From: DVEG01 sp964405435
GTDB taxonomy: Bacteria > Cyanobacteriota > Cyanobacteriia > Cyanobacteriales > Oscillatoriaceae
Reading direction: 5' to 3'
Length of the DNA: 64,000 nucleotides
Assembly (NCBI GenBank): GCA_964405435.1
Contig: CAYOOD010000033.1
Span: forward strand, 1-64,000
Under the pieces are notes generated by a model that saw nothing but the letters and a program-made list of their open reading frames with translations, ran no database searches and was not told the DNA's origin. Positions 52,867 through 61,842 of this stretch are shown here, piece by piece; the first letter of the stretch is position 1, and each line of letters begins with the position of its first letter. Made by a program: the position numbers and the translations under genes.

Positions 52867-54189
52867 ATGCAAAAATTTCTGTTCCTCTGGCTCGGACAAA
52901 CTGTTTCAATTATTGGCAGTGCTATGTCTGCTTTTGCGCTGACTATTTGGGTTTGGGAGTCCGCCGAGCAAGTGACGGCACTGGCTTTATTTCTGTTTGT
53001 TAACCAACTGCCGCGCATTTTGATGTCTCCGGTGGCTGGCTTTCTCGTCGATCGCTGGAATCGGAAATTTTTAATGACGGTAGGCGATGCAGTTTCGGCA
53101 GCGCTGACCCTGGCTATTCTCTTACTCTATATAAACCAAAACCTGCACCTGTGGCACCTTTATGTAGCGGGAGCGATTAACGGATGTTTCGAGCAAATTC
53201 AACAGTTAGCTTACTCGACTGCGATCGCCACAATGGTGCCCGAAAAGCATTACAGCCGCGCCAGCAGTTTGAGTTTTCTAGCCAGTTACGGCGCGAGTAT
53301 TATTGCTCCGACGCTGGCGGGAGTTCTCTATTACGCTATCGGGTTGAGCGGAATTTTTACACTCGACTTGACGACTTTTGCCATCGCGATCGCCACGGTA
53401 GTCTGCGTCAAAATACCCCAGCCCGCGATCGCGCCCAATCCCAACCCGACTCGCCCTCACTTCCTGCAAGAACTCAGTTTCGGATGCCGCTACATCGCCG
53501 AACGTAAGAGCCTGCTTGCCCTGCTCGTATCGGCTGCCCTATTCTGGTTTGCTCACGACATCGGCGCTGCCCTCTACTCGCCGATGATTCTGGCACGCAC
53601 CGGCAATGATGCCAGAATCCTGGGCAATATCCTTTCAGCCGCCGGCGCGGGCGGCGTTTTCGGAGCAGCGATCGTCAGCGTTTGGGGCGGCCCCAAACGC
53701 CGAATACGCGGGTTTCTGCTCGGCATCGCAGGCACGGGCTTGAGTAAAACAGTTTTTGGGGTTTCTCAGGTGCTTTTTCTCTGGGTTCCCGCTCAATTTT
53801 TTTCGTCTCTCAATTTCTCGATACTCGGCAGCTCCAACGAGGCGCTCTGGCTGGCAAAAGTCGAACCAGAAGTACAAGGGCGGGTTTTTGCCACCAGAGC
53901 GCTCAGCGTGCAAATCGCGTCAGCGATCGCTTTATTAATAGCAGGGCCACTTGCCGATCGCGTCTTTGAACCTGCCATGCAACCGGGAGGTTTTTTAGCA
54001 CCCATTTTTGGCGGAATAGTCGGCACGGGAGCCGGTGCCGGCATGGCGTTGCTATACGCGACCTCCGCCCTCGGCTTAGTGCTCGTTGGAGCCGGCGGGT
54101 ATGCGTGCCGCCCGCTGCTCGATGTCGAAAGGAGAGTGCTGAGTGAAAAGTGCGCTCGTGCTGAGTATCGAGTAGGGAGTAAAAAGTAG
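52867..54189 (+). CDS. MFS transporter, probable siderophore exporter
   Basis: 440 residues with about 12 membrane segments. The N-terminal half shows the MFS-3 / EntS-like pattern FLWLGQTVSIIGSAMSAFAL and the loop GFLVDRWNRKF between helices 2 and 3. Exporters of this group secrete newly made siderophores across the inner membrane. It lies 12 bases behind the PepSY gene and in the same operon as the receptor, so export of the cluster product is the simplest role. The last 20 codons (VERRVLSEKCARAEYRVGSKK region) are encoded by gtgctgagt-type repeat DNA, so the C-terminus looks recently altered. Confidence 0.87.
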   Translation: MQKFLFLWLGQTVSIIGSAMSAFALTIWVWESAEQVTALALFLFVNQLPRILMSPVAGFLVDRWNRKFLMTVGDAVSAALTLAILLLYINQNLHLWHLYVAGAINGCFEQIQQLAYSTAIATMVPEKHYSRASSLSFLASYGASIIAPTLAGVLYYAIGLSGIFTLDLTTFAIAIATVVCVKIPQPAIAPNPNPTRPHFLQELSFGCRYIAERKSLLALLVSAALFWFAHDIGAALYSPMILARTGNDARILGNILSAAGAGGVFGAAIVSVWGGPKRRIRGFLLGIAGTGLSKTVFGVSQVLFLWVPAQFFSSLNFSILGSSNEALWLAKVEPEVQGRVFATRALSVQIASAIALLIAGPLADRVFEPAMQPGGFLAPIFGGIVGTGAGAGMALLYATSALGLVLVGAGGYACRPLLDVERRVLSEKCARAEYRVGSKK

Positions 54190-54327
54190 GAAGCGTTCGA
54201 TGCTTGAGTTTTTCAGCTTCGGGGAAAGTCATGGCGTTGCTGAATGGCAGTATAAATCGCAAGCAGCAACGCTGTCGAAAGTCTTTCCCTAGATAATCGG
54301 AAAATTGAGAAAATTTCACCGACTGAA

Positions 54328-56496
54328 TTAGGGCGATAGTATCTGGCGCGAACTCAAGTGAGCTTCAATGTCCGATCGCGATCGCCAGACAGGGCGCAAT
54401 TCCTGACGAGCAAATAACTCTAATTGATCGCCGGCGTGGGGATTTCCCGGTTGAGTGGCGTTGCCGTAACTGGTGAGCGCCATCGCTTTCACCGGATTCG
54501 AGAACTCGATCGCGGCGACAAAAGAATCGCCGGCAACTGCTTGAAAGCGATCGCCTTTCTCAGGAGCGAACCACACGGCTCGAAATACCCCCAAAGAACC
54601 CTCCCCCCCGTTTGCCGGCAGATTTTTCCCTTCAGAATCCAATCGAAAAACTTCTCCCCACGCCACGTCTAATGCGCCGTAAGACGCCTCAACCTTCGTT
54701 GCCGCTTCTTCCAGCACCCGCACCGCCTCAGCCGGATTTGCCAAGCCGTCTGGCGTCGCTAGCGGCGCATCTTCCCGCCAAGGTTGCGCGAATAACTTCT
54801 CGGCATCGATCGCTTTTTCCCAAAAGGCAAACAGCACCGCCCCGCGACTGCCGGCATCGACTTTCCGATCCCAAGCGGCGAGGACCTCGGCTGCGCGTCG
54901 CGCTTTTTCGCTGCCTTTGCGTGCGGCAGGAATTAAATCATCGAGTAGGCGATCGGCGAGTTCCGATCGAGTCGAATGTTTGTATTCGATGAATTCCTGA
55001 AAAGAAATTTTTTCGTCTTCTAGGAGCATTTTTGCCGACCGCTGCGCCCGGAAGTCCATAGGGCGGCGCGGTGCCATATAGGCGGGATAGTTTTCCGGAG
55101 CGATCGCCCTGGGAAATGTCGTCGTCCAGGGCGGATCGTTGGCATTTTGCAACCACCCGCTCGGCGGATCGAGGACGCGCGGCAAATCCGAATAGGGATG
55201 ATTTTTCGTCCACAAAGTTTCTGAGGTATAGCCGGGAATCATGCCCGACCAATATTCAAAATCTCCCTTTTTGCGGATGGGGACTTGCCCGTTAAACAAG
55301 TGCATGATATGCCCCTCGCGGTCGGCATACATGACGGTAAACATGGGGATTTGCAAGCGCTTCAGAACTGTTTCAAACTCTGCGAAATTCTTGGCCCGCG
55401 CCATATCCCACCACTGCTGAAGGGCACCCGGTTTGTCGAGCCCGACAACGCGCAGGGCGATCGCTTTGCCCTGTTTTTCCGCTACAATTGGCCCGTGAAC
55501 GGAACGCCGCACCAGCAGGGATGCCGCGCGCGAAGTGCCTTTCTCTTGCTTGACTTTTAAAACCTTCTCTTCTTTTTCAAAATTGCGGATTTTGCCGTCG
55601 AAACGATAGCCATTTTTCGCGAGGGGCAATTCGTAAGCATCCCAGCCATCGTGCGCGTTGACGGTATGAGTCCAGCCCAGATTGTCGTTAAAAGCGATGG
55701 TTAAAACGGGAAATCCGACGAGAGTGGCTCCGTAAGCGTCAATTTCTGGGGCAGTTAGTTGCGCTTCGTACCAGAGAAATAAATCCGACCACGGCAGGTG
55801 AGGATTTGCCAAAAGCATTGCATGACCGCTTTCAGAACGGGAAGGCGCGATCGCCCACCCGTTAGAACCTTTGGGCTCGTTACTTTCCGCCAGACTTGCT
55901 ACGCGCTCCAGATCGACGACAAAATTAAAATTCACGACGCGCTGCGCGTGAGCCAGTACGTCTGTTGGTTGGAGGGGCAACGCCACCTTTAATTCATCAG
56001 CGATCGCGTCTGGGTTTTCTTTTGCATAAGCATTCATTCCCGCGACAAAAGCCTCGATATAGTTGCGAAAATTCGCCTCTTGTGCCTCATACCACCCTTT
56101 AGCGCGATCGGGAATTCCCATTGTTTGCACCCAGCGATCGGATTCCAGATACTCCTCGCCCCAGAATTCGGCAGCTTGCCCGCGAGCTTGCCCGTAAAGG
56201 CGCAAAATCAGGTTGCCGTGACTGTGCATCTGCGCCCACCCAAAAGCGTAGAAAAGACTTTTAGCATCCTTTCCGTAAATGTGAGGAATCCCGTAAGTAT
56301 CCCAAAGAATTTGAGTGCTGGCTTCACTGGCCACTTGACTGCAGGTATTGACGAGTAAAACCAGAACAGCACCCATCAACAAGCAGACGGCCCGCCAGAA
56401 GGCTTTTTTAAATTTTAGCAACACTTGCACCACTTGAATTTTCTCCCGCTTCTTACGCGCACCACCCGCTATTTTTGAAGCTGCCCCTGTTGCCAA
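54328..56496 (-). CDS. Ntn-hydrolase of the penicillin acylase / PvdQ family
   Basis: 722-residue acylase precursor. An N-terminal hydrophobic segment (RAVCLLMGAVLVLLVNT) directs export. The alpha chain follows, then the autoprocessing site: Gly-Ser in KGSNGWAIAPSRS near residue 210, the Ser becoming the N-terminal nucleophile of the beta chain. HTVNAHDGWDAYEL and LQNANDPPW are also typical. PvdQ, in this family, removes a fatty acyl group from pyoverdine precursors in the periplasm. With a FAAL-started peptide next door, a similar deacylation is possible; beta-lactam or acyl-homoserine lactone cleavage are alternatives. The start is uncertain: TTG 56496 overlaps the MORN gene by 28 bases; GTG codons a little downstream also fit. 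Confidence 0.85.
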   Translation of the reverse strand: MATGAASKIAGGARKKREKIQVVQVLLKFKKAFWRAVCLLMGAVLVLLVNTCSQVASEASTQILWDTYGIPHIYGKDAKSLFYAFGWAQMHSHGNLILRLYGQARGQAAEFWGEEYLESDRWVQTMGIPDRAKGWYEAQEANFRNYIEAFVAGMNAYAKENPDAIADELKVALPLQPTDVLAHAQRVVNFNFVVDLERVASLAESNEPKGSNGWAIAPSRSESGHAMLLANPHLPWSDLFLWYEAQLTAPEIDAYGATLVGFPVLTIAFNDNLGWTHTVNAHDGWDAYELPLAKNGYRFDGKIRNFEKEEKVLKVKQEKGTSRAASLLVRRSVHGPIVAEKQGKAIALRVVGLDKPGALQQWWDMARAKNFAEFETVLKRLQIPMFTVMYADREGHIMHLFNGQVPIRKKGDFEYWSGMIPGYTSETLWTKNHPYSDLPRVLDPPSGWLQNANDPPWTTTFPRAIAPENYPAYMAPRRPMDFRAQRSAKMLLEDEKISFQEFIEYKHSTRSELADRLLDDLIPAARKGSEKARRAAEVLAAWDRKVDAGSRGAVLFAFWEKAIDAEKLFAQPWREDAPLATPDGLANPAEAVRVLEEAATKVEASYGALDVAWGEVFRLDSEGKNLPANGGEGSLGVFRAVWFAPEKGDRFQAVAGDSFVAAIEFSNPVKAMALTSYGNATQPGNPHAGDQLELFARQELRPVWRSRSDIEAHLSSRQILSP

Positions 56497-57692
56497 TTTC
56501 CCTCTACCTTCGTACCGTCTGCATAGACGTAGGAACCTTGCCCGTGTTTTTGCCCGTTGAGAAATTCGCCTTCGTAGCGATCGCCATTGGCGTAAACGCA
56601 GACGCCTTTGCCGTTGAACTGCCCCTCGCGGAATTCCCCCTCACAGCGATCGCCATTCGCAAACAGGTAAACCCCCTTTCCATTCATCTTGCCGTCGCTA
56701 AACATGCCGTCGTAGCGGTTGCCATTCGCAAACGTATAAACCCCCTTGCCATTAATCTTGCCCTCTTGAAACTCGCCAGAATAATTGCCCCCCTTGGCAA
56801 AGGTCAGAATTCCTTGCCCGTGAGGTTTGCCGCTGGCAAAATTTCCTTTGTAACTATTGCCATTTGGGAATTCTCGGACGCCTTCGCCCTGAAACTCCCC
56901 ATTTTCAAATTGTCCTTGATAGCGCCCTCCTTCTTTAAACATCAAAATTCCCTGTCCTTGAGGCTTGCCATTCACGAAATCGCCCTCATAGCGATTGCCA
57001 TTCGAGTATTCCCGAATTCCCTTGCCGTTAAATTGTCCTTCGCTAAATTGCCCCTCGTAGCGCCCTCCTTCGGCAAAGGTATAAATTCCCTTTCCGTGGG
57101 GGACATTATTTAGTAAATCTCCTTCGTAGCGGTTCTTATTGGCATACTGACAAGCCCCTTTTCCGCTAATTTTGCCGTCTTTGAGTTCGCCTTCGCAGCG
57201 CGTTCCATTGCTGAACGTGAAAGCTCCTTTGCCACTGGGTAAACCAGTAACAAAGCTCCCTTCGTAGCGCGTGCCGTTAGACGTTGTAAAGACGCCCGTG
57301 CCTTCATACTTGCCATTTTTAAATTCCCCTTCGTAGCGGTTCCCGTTGGGAAATTCCCGGACGCCTTTGCCGTTGAATTCTCCATCGGCAAATTCTCCCT
57401 CGTAACGCCCTTCTTCTTTGAAGGTGTAGGTGCCTTTGCCGTGAGGCTTGCCGTTGAGAAATTCCCCTTCATAGCGATCGCCGTTCGCGTATTGGCAGAC
57501 GCCGGGGCCGCTGAGCTTGCCCGCGTTTAATTCTCCCTCGCAGCGACTGCCATCTGGCAACGTCACCACTCCGGCGATCGCGCTTTTGGGGTGGGCGAAA
57601 GGCTCTGCCATTGCTAAGCTAGATGCCAGCAAGAGCGTCGTTCCTATTTGATAGAATTTCTGCAACGTTGCCGAGGATTTCTCAAGTTTCAT
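56469..57692 (-). CDS. Secreted MORN-repeat protein
   Basis: From ATG 57692 the protein has a signal peptide (IGTTLLLASSLAMA) and then about 15 MORN repeats of 23 residues, pattern NGxRYEGEFxNGKxxGKGxYxF, to the end (about 407 residues). MORN repeats form elongated beta-hairpin sheets that bind membranes or proteins; no catalytic domain is present. A longer frame from GTG 57779 lacks a signal at its start and is less likely. The order CEGEL...VCQYA, NGDRYEGEF, EGRYEGEF, NGNRYEGEF recurs after five units, so a block of repeats was duplicated. It sits between tonB and the acylase gene and overlaps the latter, so probably one transcript; its role in TonB function is unknown. Confidence 0.88.
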   Translation of the reverse strand: MKLEKSSATLQKFYQIGTTLLLASSLAMAEPFAHPKSAIAGVVTLPDGSRCEGELNAGKLSGPGVCQYANGDRYEGEFLNGKPHGKGTYTFKEEGRYEGEFADGEFNGKGVREFPNGNRYEGEFKNGKYEGTGVFTTSNGTRYEGSFVTGLPSGKGAFTFSNGTRCEGELKDGKISGKGACQYANKNRYEGDLLNNVPHGKGIYTFAEGGRYEGQFSEGQFNGKGIREYSNGNRYEGDFVNGKPQGQGILMFKEGGRYQGQFENGEFQGEGVREFPNGNSYKGNFASGKPHGQGILTFAKGGNYSGEFQEGKINGKGVYTFANGNRYDGMFSDGKMNGKGVYLFANGDRCEGEFREGQFNGKGVCVYANGDRYEGEFLNGQKHGQGSYVYADGTKVEGNWQQGQLQK

Positions 57693-57796
57693 ACTTCGCC
57701 AAACTGTCTCCGGTGTAGTGGTTCGATTGGGGTTAATTTTACCCGTGCTAGAGTAAACTCGCTTTCGCAAAGCAAACACATTCTTTTTGAAAAAAT

Positions 57797-59395
57797 TTAA
57801 TTCAGGTTGAACTCAATCACGATGAGTTTTCCTTTGATTTCCCCTTCTCCTGAAGAGAACTTCCAATTTCTTACGCCGTTCATAGCAGCTCGGTCTAAAT
57901 CTTCGTGACCGCTGGTTTTTACCACAACGGCAGTCAATACGTTACCGTCAGCGTCAATATCAACACTGACCTCGACTTCACCTTCTCGTTTATCTTTTCT
58001 CGCTTGAGTGGGATATGCAGGTTGATTGCAGCGAATGCAAGTTCCGGGAGAAGCACCGGAACGGCGCGAAGAATTCCCCGATCCCCCTGCTGAACTTTCC
58101 GGTTTTGGCATCGCTCCAACACTGCTGCTAAAGGGTTCGGATGAAGCGATGCCTTCGCCATAGCCGCTGCCACCGGATGACGAGTTCCATTCATTTTCTC
58201 CGCCGCGCTCACCTCCGGGAATGCCAGAGACGTCGGAGTTTCCTGCCTCGCCGAAAAAGTCTCCAGAACCCCCACCACTTCCGGGGCGGGAGGCGGTGAC
58301 GGGGGAGTCGGTATTGCTCGGAGCGCGCTCCATCCCTCCCGAACTGCTGCCAAAGGTTTCGGAGAAAGGTACTTCGCCCTCTCCACCCCCGTCTGCTGAG
58401 GAAAAAGCGTCACTCTCTGCGGGAATCTCAGCAGCATCCGGGCTTCCCACTTGTGTGAAACTGCCGCTAGAGGTGGTGCCACCCCCGGGACGAAAGGCGG
58501 TGACGGGCTCTTCGGAAGCTGGCGGGCGAGATGGAGCGCCCCAATTATTTTCAAAGGGTTCGGATGCTGGCTCCTCACTATACTCACTTTCGTCAGATGG
58601 CGGCTTTGATTCACTTTCTCCAGGGCTGGAGGAAGCAATGGGGTTGCCTGCATCTGCCATAAAATCTGTAGATTCGGCAGCACCACTCGGGCGAGAGGCG
58701 GTGACGGGCGGCTCGTCGAGCGGCGGTGGCTCCTGCGGCGGCGCGCTGGAGTTTTCAGGTTCGAGGCGATCGCTTTCAGTGTTTGCCGGTGGAAAAGGCG
58801 GAGAATCCGAGATCGGCGGTTCAGGAGCCTCTGACGGCTCGAAAGACCTTTCGGACGCGATCGCCGGAGGCTCCAAAGGAATTGGCGGCGTCTCCGCGAT
58901 CGCCTCTTCTTGGGGAATTGGCGGAGTTTGCGCGATCGGCTCTTGCTGGGGAATTGGCGGCGTTTCTGCGATCGCCTCTTCTTGGGGAATTGGCGGAGTT
59001 TGCGCGATCGGCTCTTGCTGGGGAATTGGCTCCGCGATCGGCTCTTCCTGGGGAATTGGCTCCGCGATCGGCTCTTCCTGGGGAATTGGCGGGGTTTGCG
59101 CGATCGGCTCTTCTTGGGGAATTGGCGGCGGCGTTTCCGGTTGAGACGTCTCGGGTGGGGGGAGAACCTCCTTTTCGACAGCGGGTTCTGGTTCGACTTT
59201 CGCCGTTTCGGGTTCCTCAACCACGATGAACTCAATCGGTTCCTCTGCCGATTCAGCGGGTTTGACAAAGTTGAGGCTCAACGGTAACACGACACCGTGG
59301 AGCACCGCTGAGGCTAGAAAGCTCAAGACTAGGAACTTTTTGAGCTTCTGTTGTTGTTGTTCTCTTTGCGCTGCCGAAAAGTCTGAAACACTCAT
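57797..59395 (-). CDS. tonB: TonB energy-transducing protein
   Basis: 532 residues. A single membrane helix (LVLSFLASAVLHGVVLPLSL) carries the Ser-x3-His pair needed for ExbB/ExbD coupling. A very long periplasmic spacer begins with Pro/Glu-rich repeats (PPIPQEEPIAQT, PPIPQEEAIAET; about ten units, residues 90-175), then Ser/Gly/Glu-rich blocks with PVTASRPG-like motifs. The C-terminal TonB domain (about 440-532) has NQPAYPTQARKDKREGEVEV and LDRAAMNGVRNWKF, with a CIRC pair just before it. It transmits proton-motive energy to outer-membrane receptors such as the one at 48.7 kb. The spacer is more than twice as long as in E. coli TonB. Divergent from exbB-exbD. Confidence 0.92.
   Translation of the reverse strand: MSVSDFSAAQREQQQQKLKKFLVLSFLASAVLHGVVLPLSLNFVKPAESAEEPIEFIVVEEPETAKVEPEPAVEKEVLPPPETSQPETPPPIPQEEPIAQTPPIPQEEPIAEPIPQEEPIAEPIPQQEPIAQTPPIPQEEAIAETPPIPQQEPIAQTPPIPQEEAIAETPPIPLEPPAIASERSFEPSEAPEPPISDSPPFPPANTESDRLEPENSSAPPQEPPPLDEPPVTASRPSGAAESTDFMADAGNPIASSSPGESESKPPSDESEYSEEPASEPFENNWGAPSRPPASEEPVTAFRPGGGTTSSGSFTQVGSPDAAEIPAESDAFSSADGGGEGEVPFSETFGSSSGGMERAPSNTDSPVTASRPGSGGGSGDFFGEAGNSDVSGIPGGERGGENEWNSSSGGSGYGEGIASSEPFSSSVGAMPKPESSAGGSGNSSRRSGASPGTCIRCNQPAYPTQARKDKREGEVEVSVDIDADGNVLTAVVVKTSGHEDLDRAAMNGVRNWKFSSGEGEIKGKLIVIEFNLN
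58868..59127 (-). repeat. Coding repeats with HIP1 core in tonB spacer
   Basis: Repeated units such as ttggggaattggcggagttt followed by gcgatcg..., about 45-51 bases each, encode the PIPQEEPIAQTP units of TonB. Several copies carry gcgatcgc or cgcgatcgg, so HIP1 copies have been multiplied together with the repeat. Confidence 0.85.
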
Positions 59396-60264
59396 GCGTT
59401 ATGGCTCTCCTACATCCATAGGTTGAGAAACTGCGCGATCGGAAGCCGCACCTCACCCGAAAAAAAACAAGCCACTTCGGGTTTAGCGTGCCCTTAGCTG
59501 GGAACCTACCGATCCTATAGGAACCGCGTCTCTTTTCTCAAGCACTCTTGCTAATTATTTTCATTTGTTTGCTAATTCCAAGTTGACACTGCCAACCAGC
59601 CATCCTACCCGGTTCGCTTGGCCCACCCCAGACTAAAGGCCATTGGGACGGCTTGGCGTCTGGCAGAGTGGCCTTAAAATTTTCGAGGCACCTTACTTGA
59701 TAGCGCCTAAAACGAACAGTTACAAGCTTTTTTAAAAAATTTTAACATTTTAAATTTGTCTATCTTATATTAAAACTATAATCAATTAATCTTTTCAATA
59801 AATGGAAGTTCGGACAACTGCTTGACATCTGCGTCGGATTGTGAAAATCTAGTTGAGAAATCTTTTCAAGTAAAGAAATGATAAAAATTCCGAGGACAGG
59901 CGTTTAACGACAAAGCGCTAGTAGAGAAATCGCTACAGGTGTCGATCGCGAGGTTCTGCGCGGGGTGAAAAGCTTTTCGCGCGAAACGGCTTTCTTGGCA
60001 GTGAAAGAATTTCCAGGCAGGATCTCGTGAAGCGTCTCAAGGGCGTAAAGCTTTCGCGACTTGGGCGCGACTGGGGAGCGCTTTCACGTCAGCGTTGCGA
60101 TCGCACCCGCGCTGCTGCAGCGTGAATCGCGCCGACTTCCCCGACGCGAAGACAGGAGCAGACATCTGCCGCGTCGGTTGTACCGGTAACAGCGTCAGCT
60201 TTGACGCGATCGCGCGCAAAGAGCTCAAACAATCTCACAATCAATCTCAATAGAGTGCAAACCA
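59396..60264. other. Intergenic region between divergent tonB and exbB
   Basis: 870 bases. It is very A/T-rich from 59690 to 59890. A TTGACA hexamer (59822-59827) and a Fur-like site follow (listed separately). Bases 59620-59690 contain a short inverted repeat (aaggcca / tggcctt). The G+C-rich part 59930-60240 has no convincing frame. No gene is supported. Confidence 0.5.
59822..59869 (+). promoter_or_regulatory. Possible exbB promoter with Fur-like site
   Basis: TTGACA at 59822-59827 with a weak -10 (AAATCT) after 17 bases, followed by TTGAGAAATCTTTTCAA (59853-59869), a near-palindrome sharing the TTGAGAA core with the sites near 48.2 and 48.47 kb. It lies about 400 bases before exbB. By eye only. 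Confidence 0.4.
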
Positions 60265-60924
60265 ATGGATAATTTTATTTATCTCTTTCGGGCAGCGGGT
60301 ATTGTTGCTTGGCCGCTGATGGCCTCTTCAATCGCAGCAGTCGCGCTGATTATAGAGCGGCTTGCCTTTTGGTTTCGGGTGCATCGACGGCAGCGCCGAA
60401 TCGTGCGAGAAGTGCTGCAGCTCTACCGTCAAAATCCAGACGCAGCCATTAAAAAGCTGCGACTGAACGCCGATTTGCCCCTGGCGCGAATTTTTTTAGA
60501 AGCCTTAGAACTAGAAGATCCCAATGTCGATGAATTTCGGCTAGCGCTCGAAAGCGCCGCTCAGGCTGAAATCCCCGTTATGAAACGGTTCAATACGATA
60601 TTTGACACGATTATCAGCCTTTCGCCCTTATTTGGGTTGCTCGGAACAGTTTTAGGATTAATTACCACCTTTGCGGCGCTCAAGCTAGGGGATGTAGGCG
60701 GCAGCAACACGACAAACGTTACCGGCGGGATCAGCGAAGCCCTCGTATCTACGGCAATGGGCTTGGTGGTGGCGATTTTTACCCTGATCTTTTCCAATAT
60801 GTTTCGCGGATTTTACTTGCAGCAGATGGCGTTTATTCAGGAAGCCGGGGGGCAGTTAGAGTTGCTGTACCGTCACCGCTACGAACAAAAACAAGGAGAA
60901 CCCATTTATGCGCCTACCCGATGA
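60265..60924 (+). CDS. exbB: ExbB / TolQ-type proton channel subunit
   Basis: 219 residues of the MotA/TolQ/ExbB family with three membrane helices: AAGIVAWPLMASSIAAVALI at 10-30, then TIFDTIISLSPLFGLLGTVLG and the last helix ALVSTAMGLVVAIFTLIFSN, with the conserved Pro-LFGLLGTV-G motif. With ExbD it forms the inner-membrane motor that energises TonB. It overlaps exbD by 17 bases (one operon) and stands back to back with tonB, which favours a TonB rather than Tol role. Start ATG 60265. Confidence 0.92.
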   Translation: MDNFIYLFRAAGIVAWPLMASSIAAVALIIERLAFWFRVHRRQRRIVREVLQLYRQNPDAAIKKLRLNADLPLARIFLEALELEDPNVDEFRLALESAAQAEIPVMKRFNTIFDTIISLSPLFGLLGTVLGLITTFAALKLGDVGGSNTTNVTGGISEALVSTAMGLVVAIFTLIFSNMFRGFYLQQMAFIQEAGGQLELLYRHRYEQKQGEPIYAPTR

Positions 60925-61312
60925 ATCCGACAGCATCCCCCAAATCAACATCGTACCGATGATTGATGTGGTCTTCAGTATTTTGACCTTTTTCATCATT
61001 TCATCGCTCTTTTTGTCGAAATCCGAAGGATTGCCAGTAAATTTGCCCAAAGCTACCACCTCTCAGTCTCAGCAAGGGCCTTCTAAAATTACCGTTAGCA
61101 TTAATGCCAAAGGAGCCTTAATGGTGGATAAAAAAGCCGTCAAGTTAGACGAGCTTGAAAGTGCCGTGCGGCAGATAATGGGAACGAATCAGAGCCAATT
61201 AGTCGTGTTAAATGCCGATAAAAGCGTCGATCACGGCAACGTTGTAGAAGTCATGGATCGATTGCGTCGAATTAAAGGGATTAAATTAGGAATCGCCACC
61301 GCGCGCCCTTAG
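60908..61312 (+). CDS. exbD: ExbD / TolR-type motor subunit
   Basis: 134 residues. One membrane helix near the N-terminus contains the essential Asp (NIVPMIDVVFSILTFFIISS), followed by a periplasmic domain (ITVSINAKGALMVDKKAV, LVVLNADKSVDHGNVVEVMD) of the ExbD/TolR fold. Partner of ExbB in proton-driven TonB energisation. Its start overlaps the end of exbB, indicating translational coupling. Confidence 0.92.
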   Translation: MRLPDESDSIPQINIVPMIDVVFSILTFFIISSLFLSKSEGLPVNLPKATTSQSQQGPSKITVSINAKGALMVDKKAVKLDELESAVRQIMGTNQSQLVVLNADKSVDHGNVVEVMDRLRRIKGIKLGIATARP

Positions 61313-61816
61313 TCCAGCTCGATCGAGTCAAGCAAGCGGGGCAATGTTCGCAAGCGATCGGCAGCTTACTTGACTTCAAGAAACAACTTTCGATAAGGCA
61401 ACCGCAGTGACGCAAAAAGATGCCCCTGGCGAAACAAAGCAATTTCCCAGAACGCCAGCAGCTTGCCTCGCGACTGTATAAAATGGGTACAATACAACAG
61501 CCATCTCACTCGTGACATTCGCGCGCGCTCGCCGCCCCATGACGATAATGGCCAAGATTTTAAACCTCGCCGATGCCGAGGGAGTGGGAGCGCACAGGAG
61601 CGAGTTTCTGCATGTCGATCGCGCCGCGCCTGCGAGTGAAGCGGAACAGTGAGAAATATTATCTAGAGCGCTCGCCGGCGCAATCGCCCCGCATCTGCTT
61701 TGTTGGGATTGGGGATGAAGGAGTTGAGCATAAATCCCGCTGCGATTCCAGCAGTGAAAGAGGCGATTTTGTCAATCGCTGCGATCGCCCTGTTCAAGCG
61801 ATCTGCGTCACAGAGG

Positions 61817-61842
61817 AGAGCGATCGCGATCGCTCTTTTTTT
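61817..61842 (+). terminator. Rho-independent terminator built from overlapping HIP1 cores
   Basis: AGAGCGATCGCGATCGCTCT (61817-61836) is a perfect 20-base palindrome followed by a run of seven T (61836-61842). It should end plus-strand transcripts from exbB-exbD or from an unidentified RNA upstream. Confidence 0.75.
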
